NCBI GenBank assembly: GCA_026545225.1
Contig: CM048845.1
Location: 32,664,501-32,728,500 of the forward strand
Direction: 5' to 3'
Origin: Cornus controversa
Taxonomy: Eukaryota; Streptophyta; Magnoliopsida; Cornales; Cornaceae
DNA length: 64,000 nt
Below the pieces are notes generated by a model. The model made no database searches. It was not told the DNA's origin and saw nothing but the letters and a program-made list of their open reading frames with translations. Below are positions 23,917 through 35,676 of this stretch, in pieces. How positions within the stretch are numbered: position 1 is the stretch's first letter; the number at the start of each line of letters is the position of its first letter. The position numbers and the translations under genes are program-made.

Positions 23917-24873
23917 CAACTCCCGAATCTAAGCCGAGTGCCTTTGAAATGAAGAGAGAAGGAAAAGAGATGAAGTGAGAGAGAGAGATGGGGTCTTTGG
24001 CTGGATGTATTGCTGTATGAGATATGGGAGAATCTTAGAAATTTGATATTTAAAGTCTCTAAGGCGCGAAATGACTAAAATGCCTTCGGGTCACTTAATG
24101 TACCCTCTCAACCTCCATTTTTGATTTCGAAAGCTCCTATGGTCTCGAAATCACTTCCTTAACTCTTTAAACATTTTATTTAGGCTCTGTTTGGATAGAC
24201 ACGAGAAAAAAGAAAGGAGAGGATAACATTAGTTATGAGAGAAAAGAAAAGAGAGGAGAGGATAGAAAGGAGATGATAACATTCTTGTTTGGATAAGATA
24301 AGGGAGAGAAAGGATAACGACTAAATTACTATCATATCATTTTATATTTATGGGACATGGGTGGAATAATAATTTTCTCTTTCTAATTGTTGAGGGCAGT
24401 TTCGGAATTAGGAAAGTACTACTTAAACACTATCCTTTCCTTCCTAATCTTCTCATTTTTGGGGGGATAGGATATGAGGGATAAGGGGGGATAACTATCC
24501 TTTCTTATCCCTCTTTATCCTTTCTTTTCTTATAATGAAGTCTATCCAAACACAACATGGCCTATCCTCTCCTTTCTTTTCTCTCCTTATCCTTCCAAAT
24601 CCCTCAATTCAAACGAAGCCTTAGTCTAAAACCAAAAATAAATATTTTTCAAATTTTTTTTGGATTTACGGGCCCAATCGACCCGCTTCTAGAGCTCCGC
24701 CAACCCAAAATTCTCAAACGTACCTAAATGCTTCCAAAACTTTTCAGAACCTCTAAACAAGTCCCCAAACATGTTTACCACACTCAAAACATACTAAACA
24801 TCATTTAAAACATATTTATGACAAAAATGATAAATAAAATGAAAACCAGCCAAAATTGGTACCGATCTCTACA
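23917..24873 (-). mobile_element. Right part of the outer long LTR
   Basis: The outer LTR resumes after the Athila insertion. On the minus strand it begins TGTAGAGATCGGTACC and runs GGCTGGTTTTC, comparable with TGTAAGGACCGTGACC-GGCCGGTTTTC of the nested LTR. A TATA-like TTTAAATATC near 24050 follows GGCATTTTAGTCATTT, a phrase also found at 52710 in the LTR-like sequence of the GAUT11 intron. The right flank is GTAAC (24874-24878). With both insertions removed the LTR would be about 2.6 kb, close to the 2.5 kb of its relative. Confidence 0.75.
24183..24620. mobile_element. Tourist-like (PIF/Harbinger) MITE, 438 bp
   Basis: The terminal inverted repeats are GGCTCTGTTTGGAT and ATTCAAACGAAGCC, and the 3-bp duplication TTA flanks both sides (24180-24182, 24621-24623). 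The purine-rich left half (GAGAGGATA-type) is complementary to the pyrimidine-rich right half (TATCCTCTCC-type), so the whole element could fold back. It is inserted in the outer LTR. Confidence 0.85.
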
Positions 24874-24878
24874 GTAAC

Positions 24879-25949
24879 GATCGTTATCGATATAATTATC
24901 ATAGCGAATTTCAATATGAACTGCTATTGACTTTCAGTGTGTAGTAGAAAATATTCAACACCTCCCACCAAATCCCCTATGTAACTATAGTAAAACCTCC
25001 TCATGAAGTCTAACATGCATCCCTATCCGAAATATGGAATAGAGTATTAGAAAATAACCTTTTGCAAAATCTGCTCCTTAAGATATTAGAAATGAATTGA
25101 AGAAAGAATCATAAAATGCAGCCAAACAGAGACCTCTCTTTTGAAGATTAGTGCAATAGAGCATCTTATGTTTAATGAAACATAGAACAACAGCTAGAAA
25201 TTGGTCTAATAGTGTATTGGACTTAATCCATGTCCCCAACAGATTTGAATTCGGTCCATTACACTATTGGACCAATTCCTAGCTACCGCCCATGCATGGG
25301 CCACAAGTCTTTATTATGTTTAATGAAAAATAGAGCAACAATTAGTGGATACCATAGGTCCTAAACGATTCAAAACTGCAGTCAAACTGAGATTTCTCTT
25401 CGAAAGATTAGTGCAAAATAGCAGCTTATTATGAAAATAGAGCAATAGGTAGTGGAAACCCTATGTTATGAACCATTCCAACCTAAAAATTTTTTACGCT
25501 GAACTGTTATGACAGTCCAAACAAATTTGAAAGTGAAACATCATTTCCACCTTAAAGTTATTTGGAAGCCCCAGGTCTATATGTAGTCTACTACCAAAAT
25601 TATCAAGCAAAGTAGAACCAAAACACCATGAATCAGTGAATAAATATATAGAATATTATGCTTCATGAAATCTCTCATATATCCAATATTTTTCTCCAAA
25701 TAATGGATTGAGAGACAGAGTATGAACAAATGCTGTAATTGGTAATTTTGGTATATATTCTACCAAACTAAACAATTCATCTACTATCTTTTGAGTGTAG
25801 GAAGTGTGAAACCAATCTGCAAATTGAAGCATTATTTATATCAATCAGCTTCCTCACACCCAAACATCACTCATTGTCTTAAAATAGTAGACAAAAGAGG
25901 GAGGCCTAAGTACTAGCAAATGAAAACCTCCAGATTTACAATTCAAAAT
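24879..25949. other. Non-coding DNA, nothing recognised
   Basis: This stretch is AT-rich. A short phrase near 25250 (GTCCATTACACTATTGGACC) belongs to the repeat family seen at 6930 and 26350. No gene is visible. Confidence 0.5.
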
Positions 25950-26237
25950 TTATGATATCCTCTTCTTCCTTCTAACTGATATAGAGAAAAATAAGAAACT
26001 CGTGTCTTTGTTAATGCATAAACCAGTTAAAGTGGCAAAATATTCGAGAGTATTTGTAACATTACTAGTTGTTTCATAATATGTATTGAGAAAAAACAAA
26101 AAATCATCTACATAAATGTTAAGTGAGAAATATTCATTCCCAACATCTGAAATTGTTTTTAAAAACTTAATAACCCTCTCTCTCACCTTAATCTCCATAA
26201 TATTATAGAGAAACTCAGTAATTATAGTAAATATCAA
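25950..26237 (-). pseudogene. LINE reverse-transcriptase fragment
   Basis: The 95-codon frame contains LNIYVDDFLFFLN followed by a helix and ATLTGLCINKDTS. This matches the YADD catalytic block and the downstream GLKIN-KS block of plant non-LTR (L1-type) reverse transcriptase. The first residue of the catalytic core is V instead of the usual A, and nothing else of the RT, endonuclease or zinc-finger regions is evident, so it is an old fragment. Confidence 0.6.
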
Positions 26238-27411
26238 AAGTGATTCAATAAACTGCTTGTTTCAAACCTCTTCCTAGTTGAAAGAAACCAAGCAAAGAGC
26301 CATGAATAAGGAGGGAATACCGCGTAGAAGATCATTAGTTCCTCTATGAACACAATTTAGTCTATTACACTATTTCAACCGGTTGGTCCAGTCCGCTATA
26401 CTTGGCCCAATTCCAACCACGTTAGCCATTGTTTTTTCCACTTATTTTAATAGCAAACAGTACTTGGCTAATGCCTCTGTTAACAACAGTTATTGTTTGA
26501 GCAATAAATTTCTCTTTTTGTTATGATAAGAAAAATGAGCCCAAAATTTACTAGGCTTCAAAGCCTAAAAATTTGTCTAGTTTGGTAGCTCTTCTTCGTG
26601 TGGTGGTAGATGAGGGACCAAGCTTACCGGCTATGGAAGTACTGATTTGGGGATGATCTAATTGTTGGCAGGATGGAGGGACAAAGATGGTTTTGGGAGA
26701 GAACCAATTTTGGAGAGATTTGTTAAAATTTGAAAATTTTGAAGTTTGGTTTTGGGTTACTCTGGTTAAACCCTTATTTTTTTATTATATTTTTTCTCAA
26801 ACAGTATATGTCATTCACAGATGTGTTAGCCAAGTACCGTTTGCTATTAAAATAAGTAAGAAAGAGCATTTGGCACCAAAACCCATATGATACATAAGAT
26901 GATTCCAGAATGCCCAATTTATAGAATCACGAGCCTTAACATCAATCATAAGCCATAATTGTTTCATTAACGACACAAGCAATTTGAAGAAATATCTTAG
27001 ATCATTAGAATGATTTAATTCAATTAGTTCCAGTTATGTTATGTTTAATTGTAAGTATTATACCACCATTAATGTGAACTATATATATCTACTTACAAAA
27101 GAATTTGGTGATGCCTAAGTCAAAAATTATTCTTGCTTCCCCAGTCCAACTAAGTCCCAATATTGGAAAAGAAGAATGAGAAAACAACCAACATTAGTGA
27201 CAACACAAAGACAAATTGTTAACATCAACCAGCATTATGCATATTAGAGATGATAAATGAGTAGAGTATATTAACATCATATAATATACATCATGTTTTC
27301 AGTGACCTACTACCTCAGTGTTGTTATTTTCTGTTTTCTATTTTTTATGTTACTGTATTGAGCATTATCTTGATTGATAATGCTACAAGCTTTTTAATTT
27401 TACTTATTTAG
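26238..27411. other. Non-coding DNA with an interspersed repeat at 26350-26520
   Basis: The segment 26350-26520 is a second copy of the repeat at 6930-7140. The rest is AT-rich and without a recognised gene. It lies directly upstream of the FAR1/MULE relic, and I could not identify terminal inverted repeats for that element here. Confidence 0.5.
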
Positions 27412-29735
27412 ATGGATGAAGAAGATATTCACAATATTGGACAAAGTCATGAAGTAAATATTGCTAAAGTGTTTACACCACCAATTATTGACATATCCAA
27501 AATTGAGTTTGATACCGAGGAAGCTGCATACCTGTTTTACAATGAATATAGGGGTAAAGTAGGATTTAGTGTCTAAAAGGAGTATGCAAATAGACACCCT
27601 GTCACATTACAGGTTACATCAAGATGTTTTGTCTAATCTAATGAGGGTTTGAGGGGGAAGTGCAAGAGGGCACCAAAGAATTGGAGGGCTAAAACTTGAA
27701 CCAACTGTGGTGCATGGATGCGAATTGCATATGACAGGAAAAAGGAAAAATATTTCATTAAAAAGTTTGTAGAAAGTCACAATCATCCATTATTAAATGA
27801 AGAAATTGTTCATATGATGTCATCTCAAAGAAATATTAGTGTGTAGAGCTCACATCTGATATGGGAATTCTATATCGTAATGCATTTGATTTAATGGCCA
27901 GTGAAGTTGGTGGGAAAGAATTGTTAGAATATTTTAATAAATAAAATATTTTTATTTGTGGTCCTATGCACTATTTCTAAAATTAGATTGCAATGTAATT
28001 ATTGTTACTTGATGGGTTGGGGTTATACTTGTCAATTGTGGTCTAATTGACAGAATAATATTTACATCATTGGATTGTGGTTTTTCAACTTTATTTGGTG
28101 GAATTTAATCCTAACCGTTGATATCTAGGTCTCCGTGATAGGAAGGGAGACTTAGGTATTTTATTTGTAGAGAAGTCGTCCCCCCTGTTGTTGTTATAAA
28201 TAAGGGTTTCATAACCCTTATTCAGCCCTATCGAAGGACAACTCTCAGAAAAGGGGTAGAGCTCTATAAGGATTTCTTGCAGAAACAAAAATGTATTCTT
28301 AAGGATTATATCATCAATCAGGTATGTCAATTAAATATCTTTTATAATTATTGCAATATTCTTGATTTCTACATGTTTATTGTGAATTAAATTCCAACAA
28401 GAATCACATGACTTCACCAAACGTGACCCATGGAATTACTTATGGATCAGAAGACAAAGGGAGATGCAGTTTGGTGAGAAGGGATGGCTCAAATTATTTC
28501 CAACACTAGCAGAGCAAAAATCCATCATTCTTCTATATCACCCAATTGGATATTGAAGAGATGATAACCAATATATTCTAGGCAGATCCAATGATGATAA
28601 TTGACTACGGTCATTTCGGAGACGTGGTCACATTTAACACTACATATAGAGTTAACCAAGAGAACCGACCGTTTGGGATGTTTATTGGGTTGAATCACCA
28701 CAAGGAGATTTATGTTTGGGGCAGCGTTGATGTACGGTGAGACTGCTGATTCTTTTACTTAGTTGTTTGACATTTTCTTGAGTACAATGTCAGGTAAGAC
28801 TCCACGCACGATTTTGACGAACCAAGATGCAGTAATGGCAAAGGCATTGGCGCATGTCATGGGTGGGTCCCGACATCATCTTTATGTTTGGCACCTCATG
28901 CAAAATGCTGCAAAGCATTTATTTATCATTCCAAGGTTTGACTCGGAAGGAGAGAGCATTAAAAATTCATTTTCAAAATTCTTTTAATGCTATGATGAAG
29001 AAGATGAATTTTTTAAAAAATGGGATACAATGGTAACTGCATTTTCTGTTGTCGATAACAAGTGGATATCTAACTTGTTTGGGTTAAGACATAAATGAGC
29101 AAAAGCATACATGAAAAATATGTGGTCTGGTGGAATGCAAACCACGCAGTTAAGGAAAATCCTAAATGGGAGGTTGAAAGAGTTCGTAAGGAGGCAACTC
29201 GCACTTCCAAACTTCTTTAAATAGTTTGATAGACTGTTGTCATATAAGCTTACAAGAAGTCTGAAGTAGGATATGGTTTACTATATAAGTTACCTAGAAT
29301 CACAACACCTTCTCCCTTTTTGTACCGTGCCAATAAAATTTACACAACTGAGATATTTGAAAAGTTACAAATGAATTCGTAGAAGGTTGCATGAATGCAT
29401 ATATCTTAGATGATACCGAACATCAAAATGGGTCTCATGTTTATACAGTTGGTGCTCATGGAGAAGAAAGAAAATGGCGCGTGACAAAGACAAGGGACGA
29501 CCAAATATCTTATAGCTGTGGGAAATTTGAAATGAAAGGTATCTTGTACAGCCATGCACTTATAGTCCTTAAATATATGATGCACATTAATGAATTACCT
29601 TCTCGATATATATTAACAAGGTGGACGAAAAATGCTAGAGAATGCATCGCAGAACAAGACATTAGTGCACATGATGTGACGGCTGATCTCAGGCTTGAAT
29701 ACGACGAAGGTTTAGGATTCTTACTAGATTCCTGA
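27412..29735 (+). pseudogene. FAR1/FHY3-type MULE transposase relic
   Basis: An ATG at 27412 opens a frame with an FAR1 DNA-binding domain: FDTEEAAYLFYNEY, TNCGAWMRI and VESHNHPL, broken by at least three stops. After the solo LTR (27922-28399) the MULE transposase core follows: GDVVTFNTTYRVNQENRPF, GLNHH, then MSGKTPRTILTNQDAVMAKA-HV and WHLMQNAAKHL. The aspartate usually present in TFDTTYRTN is asparagine here, and the TDQD aspartate is likewise asparagine. The SWIM zinc finger at 29391-29735 reads ISYSCGKFEMKGILYSHAL, with two of the expected cysteines replaced by tyrosine. It once encoded either a Mutator-like transposase or a domesticated FAR1-related regulator. Frameshifts and stops make it non-functional. 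Confidence 0.8.
27922..28399 (+). mobile_element. Solo LTR (478 bp) inside the FAR1/MULE relic
   Basis: It begins TGTTAGAATATTTTAATAAA and ends AATTCCAACA, with AGAAT duplicated on both sides (27917-27921 and 28400-28404). A TATAAATAAGGG promoter-like block at about 28195 supports plus orientation. Terminal sequence and size suggest a Ty1/copia LTR. Skipping the LTR and one copy of AGAAT restores the transposase reading GGKESHDFTKRD across the site, so the insertion hit a once-coding sequence. Confidence 0.88.
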
Positions 29736-29739
29736 CTAA

Positions 29740-30783
29740 AATAGGTTCCCTTGCATTTCAAAACGGACAAATTTTCAATTTTATCATATTGGAGGTAATA
29801 AAATGACAAAAAATTGCTCTTATAATTAGAAGTCAAACTTTAGTTGATAATGTAATAGCAGGCAATACCCTTCCAATAGAAATTCGTAACAACAATGAAT
29901 ACAGCAGTTGTAACTCTAATCAACATAGAACTTTGATCAATGCCAAGAGCCTAAGGAATAATAAAAAGACCAAAAGAGAATGAATGCTTTATAGAATGAA
30001 ATTTTTTCGTAGTAATTGATTGTCTAGTTTGGTAGGGATTGTTTGGTTTGGTAGGGAGGTGAAGAGAGATAACCATTATTTAAACACTTAATAAATGATG
30101 TATATATAGTTACTATATATTGTGGATACATATATACAAATGGAAATCTTATTTACTCTGCCATTATGGTGTCAATTGCTTCCTTAAATGACCTATGTTG
30201 GCGGCAATGTTACACACACTAAAAATATCTTGAATCAGTTCATTATTTATTATGGAATAAATGCCTAATTGCCTTAGTTGACCCATTGTTCACAAACTGG
30301 CCACTAATAGAATGATAAAAAAAGGGGATAAAATAGAATGGGTAGAGTACTGATCAACATCACATAATATTATATAAACTGAATTTGCAAATTAGAATTC
30401 AGATCTCTAACATCTGTTACACATATAGTTTCAATACTACGAAAAAAGTATAGCTAGAAATTTTAAATGATGAAGGATTCCACAATAAATAACATTATGT
30501 AAACTGAATTTACAAATCCTACTTTGCCCAACACTAAAGTTCAGGTATCTACTCTAAATGATGCCTACACTAACACCTAACTTTTATGGTTCTAACTTTA
30601 GCTGATAATCTAATAGAGTAAGCTTTAAAGCCAACTCCAAATATATAAACAAAAAAAATTAAGTAATACAACTAAAATAATGAAGGACTTTCAGCCAGTG
30701 CCAATTTAAAACCAATTCCAACCACTTTTGTTTATGTTTATAGTAAAGAAATGCATTTCGAAAAAATGCTCATACCATTTACC
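29740..30783. other. Non-coding DNA, nothing recognised
   Basis: This is AT-rich sequence without domain-like open frames, RNA genes or clear repeats. Confidence 0.5.
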
Positions 30784-33700
30784 TTAAGCAATTTGCAGTG
30801 ATGAAAGTGTTCTATCAGGTCCAGAGTTGGTGATGGGAGGTTCTGTTACCTTTCCATGCTCCCTTTGAATGTTATTAACAAGCCTATCTATGTCATCCAA
30901 TTCCTCGTTACTTAACACCACACCCTCAATAGTCATATTCACAAAAGTATGAACTTCACCAGTCACCACTAAGAGAGACTGAATCCATTTGATGATTCCC
31001 GTCTATGTGTCTCTCACATCTCACACCAAGACTAGTTTCATTATCCCGATCTATATGTACCTCACATATGGAATGAGGACAAGTTTCATCATCATGATTG
31101 ATATGACCCTCAAAATTAGGATGAGTTTCATAATCCCTATCTCTGCGTTGCTCAAATCTGGCATCAACACTACTTCTATTGACTGCCTTACTGATTCGTG
31201 TGTGAGTGTGTCTCAAATTATAATTACCACACTTCGCAATAGAACGAATTCCTTGCAGAATAGGGCTATCAAAAGGGGTGTCGAACCTCAGGGATTATGG
31301 TTTGATGAGTTAGAATACGAAATTAATTCTAATTAAATTTAAGAGAAAAGAATTCTGATTTTTATATTTAAACTAACTAAAAAGCAAAATAAAATAAAAT
31401 AAAGGAAATAGAGAGTGGAGATAATATGAGATAAATTTAGGGTATTTGACTTCACCACTAACTCCACAATCAATGGTCAATTGAATCAACTATGGGGGAT
31501 TACATCATGCATAAGTGGTGTCGGTGGCTACAAGCTCACTTTCATCCATCAAGAAGATAACATATGATTAAGGCTAAATCATGGACTATCTTCGATTGGC
31601 ATGGGCCATCTGCCTAACTACTCTAATCTAGGGTGCAGTATGATCCATATTCTCTAGGCATACTCCATCAAAGCGTATAATGATATATTCAGTTATTACC
31701 ATTGTGTAATAATCGCTCTCATGATCACAGAAAATAAGAGAGATTGAGTTCAATAACAACAACTAAATATCTAAGACAAGATAAGAAATTATTGAAACTG
31801 AATTTATAAGACTTTTATTGCTCAATTCTATAATAAGAATCCTCTAAATTACACAATCTATGCATGAATATAAAGGTCCCCATAATTAAAACAATCAAAC
31901 CATTGATGCTTTGTTAGGGTTACATCAAAACCCTAGTGGATGAACTAGCCGCTCATGGTGGAAGAAGAAGCTTCAACGGTTGAGGAAAAAGGCATCATCT
32001 TCATAAATTATGCGTAAGACTTCATTCTCCAATGGTTCTCCACTCGAAAGCTCTGCAAAATATGTCTTCAATTCTGTCCAAGGGCTCTCTAAGAAACTCC
32101 CTCAGACTGCCTTCAATTCGCCACTTTATGCCCCAAGAGAATACACCAAAATCCTAATCCAATTAGGAATTAATTTAGATTTTCCCGCAATACTAATCAG
32201 GTAGGTTTTTCCTGCTGACGTTCGGCCCAACTTTTGACCCACTAGAAGTCTGATTCACCGAATTTTCATGAAATACAAAAGTGTGCAGAATCAAATTTCG
32301 TTCAACTCATTTATAAATTAAGTTGATTTGGGGCTCGAAAATAACACTTCTGGTCCATTTTTCAAAACGGGATTAAGACTATATTAAGCGCAGATTTGGG
32401 CTTCAGGCCCGAAACCTTCTTAAGCAGCTGTAATTCTCTTGGACCTCTTCTAGGGGCTGATTTGAGTTGAAATAAATATTTGAATGGATCGTTTTGATGT
32501 AGGCTTCATCTAACCATCTTGGATGTCATCTTTAAAAGCCCAAAATCATGGTTTTAACTGAAATAATTATTAAGGTCCTGAAAATACAGAAAATACTAAA
32601 ACGAAGTAAAATCACAAAATAATCTATCACTAAGAGAATAAACTATGCAGGTTAAGAGGCTAGAATGCGTAATATTCAATGCCGATCACTTACGTGGCTT
32701 AGAATTAATGGCATAGTCTATCTCAACAGGCCTATCGAGATGTACCTCAATTAAAAAATAAGGACTTATATTATCCGCAACATTGACGAAGACATCATGT
32801 TCACCAGTGATGTCTGCGTCTAATCTCTCAATAATATTGTTCTCTGACAATGTTCTATTTTGACGATGATTCGGCGGATCACCCAGACTCTCATCGCATC
32901 TCCTATTCCTAGGTTCAGATACAAGTATTTTCAAAATGTTGTACATCTATCGAATTTTCATATAAAATTTTAAAGGAACACCATGTAAAGCAGATGGACT
33001 GGGTGAGGCAAAACTAGATGGGGAGAAATGATGGTGAACATGACAGTTGTGGGCATTGCTAGTAGAGGCTATCGCATAAGTCAGAATCAACTGTGAGAAC
33101 ACAATTAAAACATTAAAGTCAATAAGCGGGCTAAATCTAGATGATATCAAGATGGAGGATTAATGAATAGAGTATGATTTAAATAAATATTATGACTACA
33201 ACATTTGTACCTGATCGAGCCCAAAACCTTTAATGTCAATTTTAAATTTTATGCATTCAGATACTAGGTAGTCTGTCCAAAAACCAATTGGTTGGTCATG
33301 TCCCTTGCATCGACTCGCAATAAGTATAGAAGTTGTATACAATAGAAAGAAATTATTATTCATTAGGTAGATACTAATGAAATAACAAAATCATTTTGTT
33401 GTCGATAATTGAAAGTATACAGTCTGACAGGAATAAAATTATTAATACTTCTAAGAAGATTAGACAACAATTAAACTATTTTTTCTTTCTGCTATTTTTG
33501 AGGGGTTTCATGGAATTACACGTATATTGACGAATAAAACTACACTAGTTGTATGTATTGATTGCCTTAACATCATCAACAACTTTTAACAAACTTTTAT
33601 GGCACTTGTATCGGTCATCTGGGGTAAGTGCAGCTGCACAAACAAAAAGCACAAAAGTTCTCTTGAAATCATCAGTTTTACCTTCTCAACTAATAAATGT

Positions 33701-34060
33701 ATATGCAATCTTGATGCTGCAAATATTGACCTTTGTCTATCCAAGGTGCATGAAATCTACGGGCAAAAGGAACCTTTACATGGCCAAGAGGTATACCCAA
33801 TATAGACTGCACGTCAAGAGCAGATATGGGGATTTGCTGCATCTCCCCAACTCGAAGCCAACAAGAATCACTGTTAAATCCAGAAATTAAAAAGTGGATG
33901 AGCCGTTTGTCTAAATAGGAGCATTTTAAGTTCAGGAGATTTCAAAAGCCAATTTCCTGAACTACTTTCCTCTTTTTTGCATCAAATTCGGATACAACTT
34001 GCACAAACGAAGTGAGGGAGCATCGAGTCTAGTGAGTGCCACTATCCTGTTGATCTTGAT
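30784..34060 (-). pseudogene. Multi-exon plant-mobile-domain/DUF1985-like gene relic, split by a solo LTR
   Basis: Reading from 34060 leftwards, frame pieces give TRCSLTSFVQVVSEFDAKKR and VVQEIGF (then a TGA), LKCSYLDKRLIHFLISGF, IPISALDVQSILGIPLGHV, and FVLFVCAAALTPDDRYKCH with VVDDVKAINTYN before a TAG. This order is typical of the large, uncharacterised plant family related to the plant mobile domain and Ulp1-linked transposons (DUF1985-like). Another piece (FWTDYLVSECIKFKIDIKGF) ends at a donor-like CAG|GTACAA near 33211. The next starts after an acceptor-like TTCTCACAG near 33085. An ORF at 32946-32689 is interrupted by the solo LTR at 31192-32688 and continues in the same frame to about 30956. 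Function is unknown; stops show it is not intact. Confidence 0.6.
31192..32688 (-). mobile_element. Solo LTR of the Athila-like family (1497 bp)
   Basis: It is the reverse complement of the Athila LTRs at 10204 and 22397: it begins TGATTCGTGTGTGAG and ends TATTCAATGCCGATCA. It is flanked by a perfect duplication CTTAC (31187-31191, 32689-32693). It is visibly more diverged from the two LTRs than they are from each other, so it is an older insertion. Skipping it and one CTTAC leaves the surrounding minus-strand frame open. Confidence 0.93.
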
Positions 34061-34142
34061 TGAAAAGTACAGAACATGGCATTTGAATTAAGGAAAATCA
34101 TTTTTGATTTTATTATACAAATGTTATATTACTATATTTAAT

Positions 34143-35156
34143 TAGGGGTGGCAAAATTAGACACGACATAAACACGACACAAATTAATCGGGTTTGAGTT
34201 TGAGGTAAGCCGACACGTTTAATAAATGAATCGACACGAACAATACGCAAAAATTGGGTTGAGTTTAGGTTTAATCTGTCTAACCCGTGACATGATTACG
34301 ACACGATTACAACACGGTTATGACATGAGTTATTCATATATTATGGTCTTAGACAAACTTATATATACATAGTTATATATATTGCAATTATTTGAAATCT
34401 ATTTGTTTATTTACAAGACTGATGTAGCCATAAAACGTAAGGATAAAATTGTTATGGTGTCTTCTCAGTTATTGAATCACCTTAGTATGTTTTTGAGTTT
34501 ATATTTAGATACAAAATTTATAATATAGTTTGATTTTAGGATTTATGTATTGATATGTACTTTATTTTTTATAATATAGTTTAGGTTTAATCTGTCTAAC
34601 CCGTGACATGAGTACGACATGATTACAACACGGTTATGACATGAGTTATTCATATATTATGGTCTTAGACAAACTTATATATACATAGTTATATATATTG
34701 CAATTATTTGAAATCTCTTTGTTTGTTTATAGGACTGATGTAGCTATAAAACACAAGGATAAAATTGTTATGGTGTCTTCTCAGTTGTTGAATCACCTTA
34801 GTATGTTTTTGAGTTTATATTTAGATACAAAATTTATAATATAGTTTGATTTTAGGATTTATGTATTGATATGTACTTTATTTTTTATATAATCTTCAGA
34901 GAGATTTTTAGGGGTGTAGAAACTCATATGATATAAGTTAAAGAGATTAAAAATGTTATTAAACAAGTCGCGCCATTATATAACATATTTATTAAACGAG
35001 TTACACGGGTAACATATTTAATAAACATGTTGGGTTAGTGTTGAACGTCTCTAACACGATTATTAAATAAATTGGGTTAGAATTGAACTGTTTAGTAGAA
35101 TACTTATAGATCGACATGACACGAATTTGACATGGGAACACAAATTACCACCCCTA
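34143..35156. mobile_element. Non-autonomous hAT element, 1014 bp
   Basis: The ends TAGGGGTGGCAA and TTACCACCCCTA form a terminal inverted repeat. The 8-bp duplication TATTTAAT is perfect on both sides (34135-34142, 35157-35164), which is the hAT hallmark. There is no transposase. The interior contains a tandem duplication of about 316 bp (34263-34578 and 34579 to about 34888). It sits about 0.5 kb upstream of the FHA gene. Confidence 0.92.
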
Positions 35157-35164
35157 TATTTAAT

Positions 35165-35676
35165 TGGTTTCCAAAATGTTTAAAAATATTTTTGATCCAT
35201 GTATCAATTTTGTGTAATAAGATATTATATTTCTGTACTTTAGATACCACCTTTTGTGCACGCATGTACCAATTCTTATGCATACCATTTCAATGATTGG
35301 TGATTAACACGAGACAAATTCTTTAAAAGGACAATTTGGAAAATAAACGGCCTTTTTTCATATTTGCCTCAACTTTTAATTTTAGGTCAAGTATTTTATT
35401 TTAAAAATGGATATCTACGTGTGTATTTGTAATTTGTGTGCCAAAGTACATGTTGTTGTAATTTTTCCTATTAATAACATTGCTAGATGCTTGAGTTCCT
35501 ATTTGAATTAGGAGTTTAATTTCTCTCTACGTTATTTATTTATTTTTTTCACATTTAAACTAAATTTAGAAAAAAATAAAAATTTAACATTTCAAACATC
35601 AAACGCCATCCCTCTTCTCTCTCTCTCTCTCTCTCTCATTTATCCTTCGCTCTACATTCTCAAGGCTTCTGCAACA
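35165..35676 (+). promoter_or_regulatory. Promoter and 5' leader of the FHA-domain gene
   Basis: The AT-rich upstream DNA ends in a (CT)n tract at about 35612-35638, immediately before a short leader and the ATG at 35677. CT microsatellites of this kind are common in plant 5' leaders. I could not fix a transcription start or TATA box. Confidence 0.4.

Noticed and set aside
33549..33890. 113-codon plus-strand frame
   Set aside because: The minus strand of the same segment carries recognisable domain wording, so this is its shadow.
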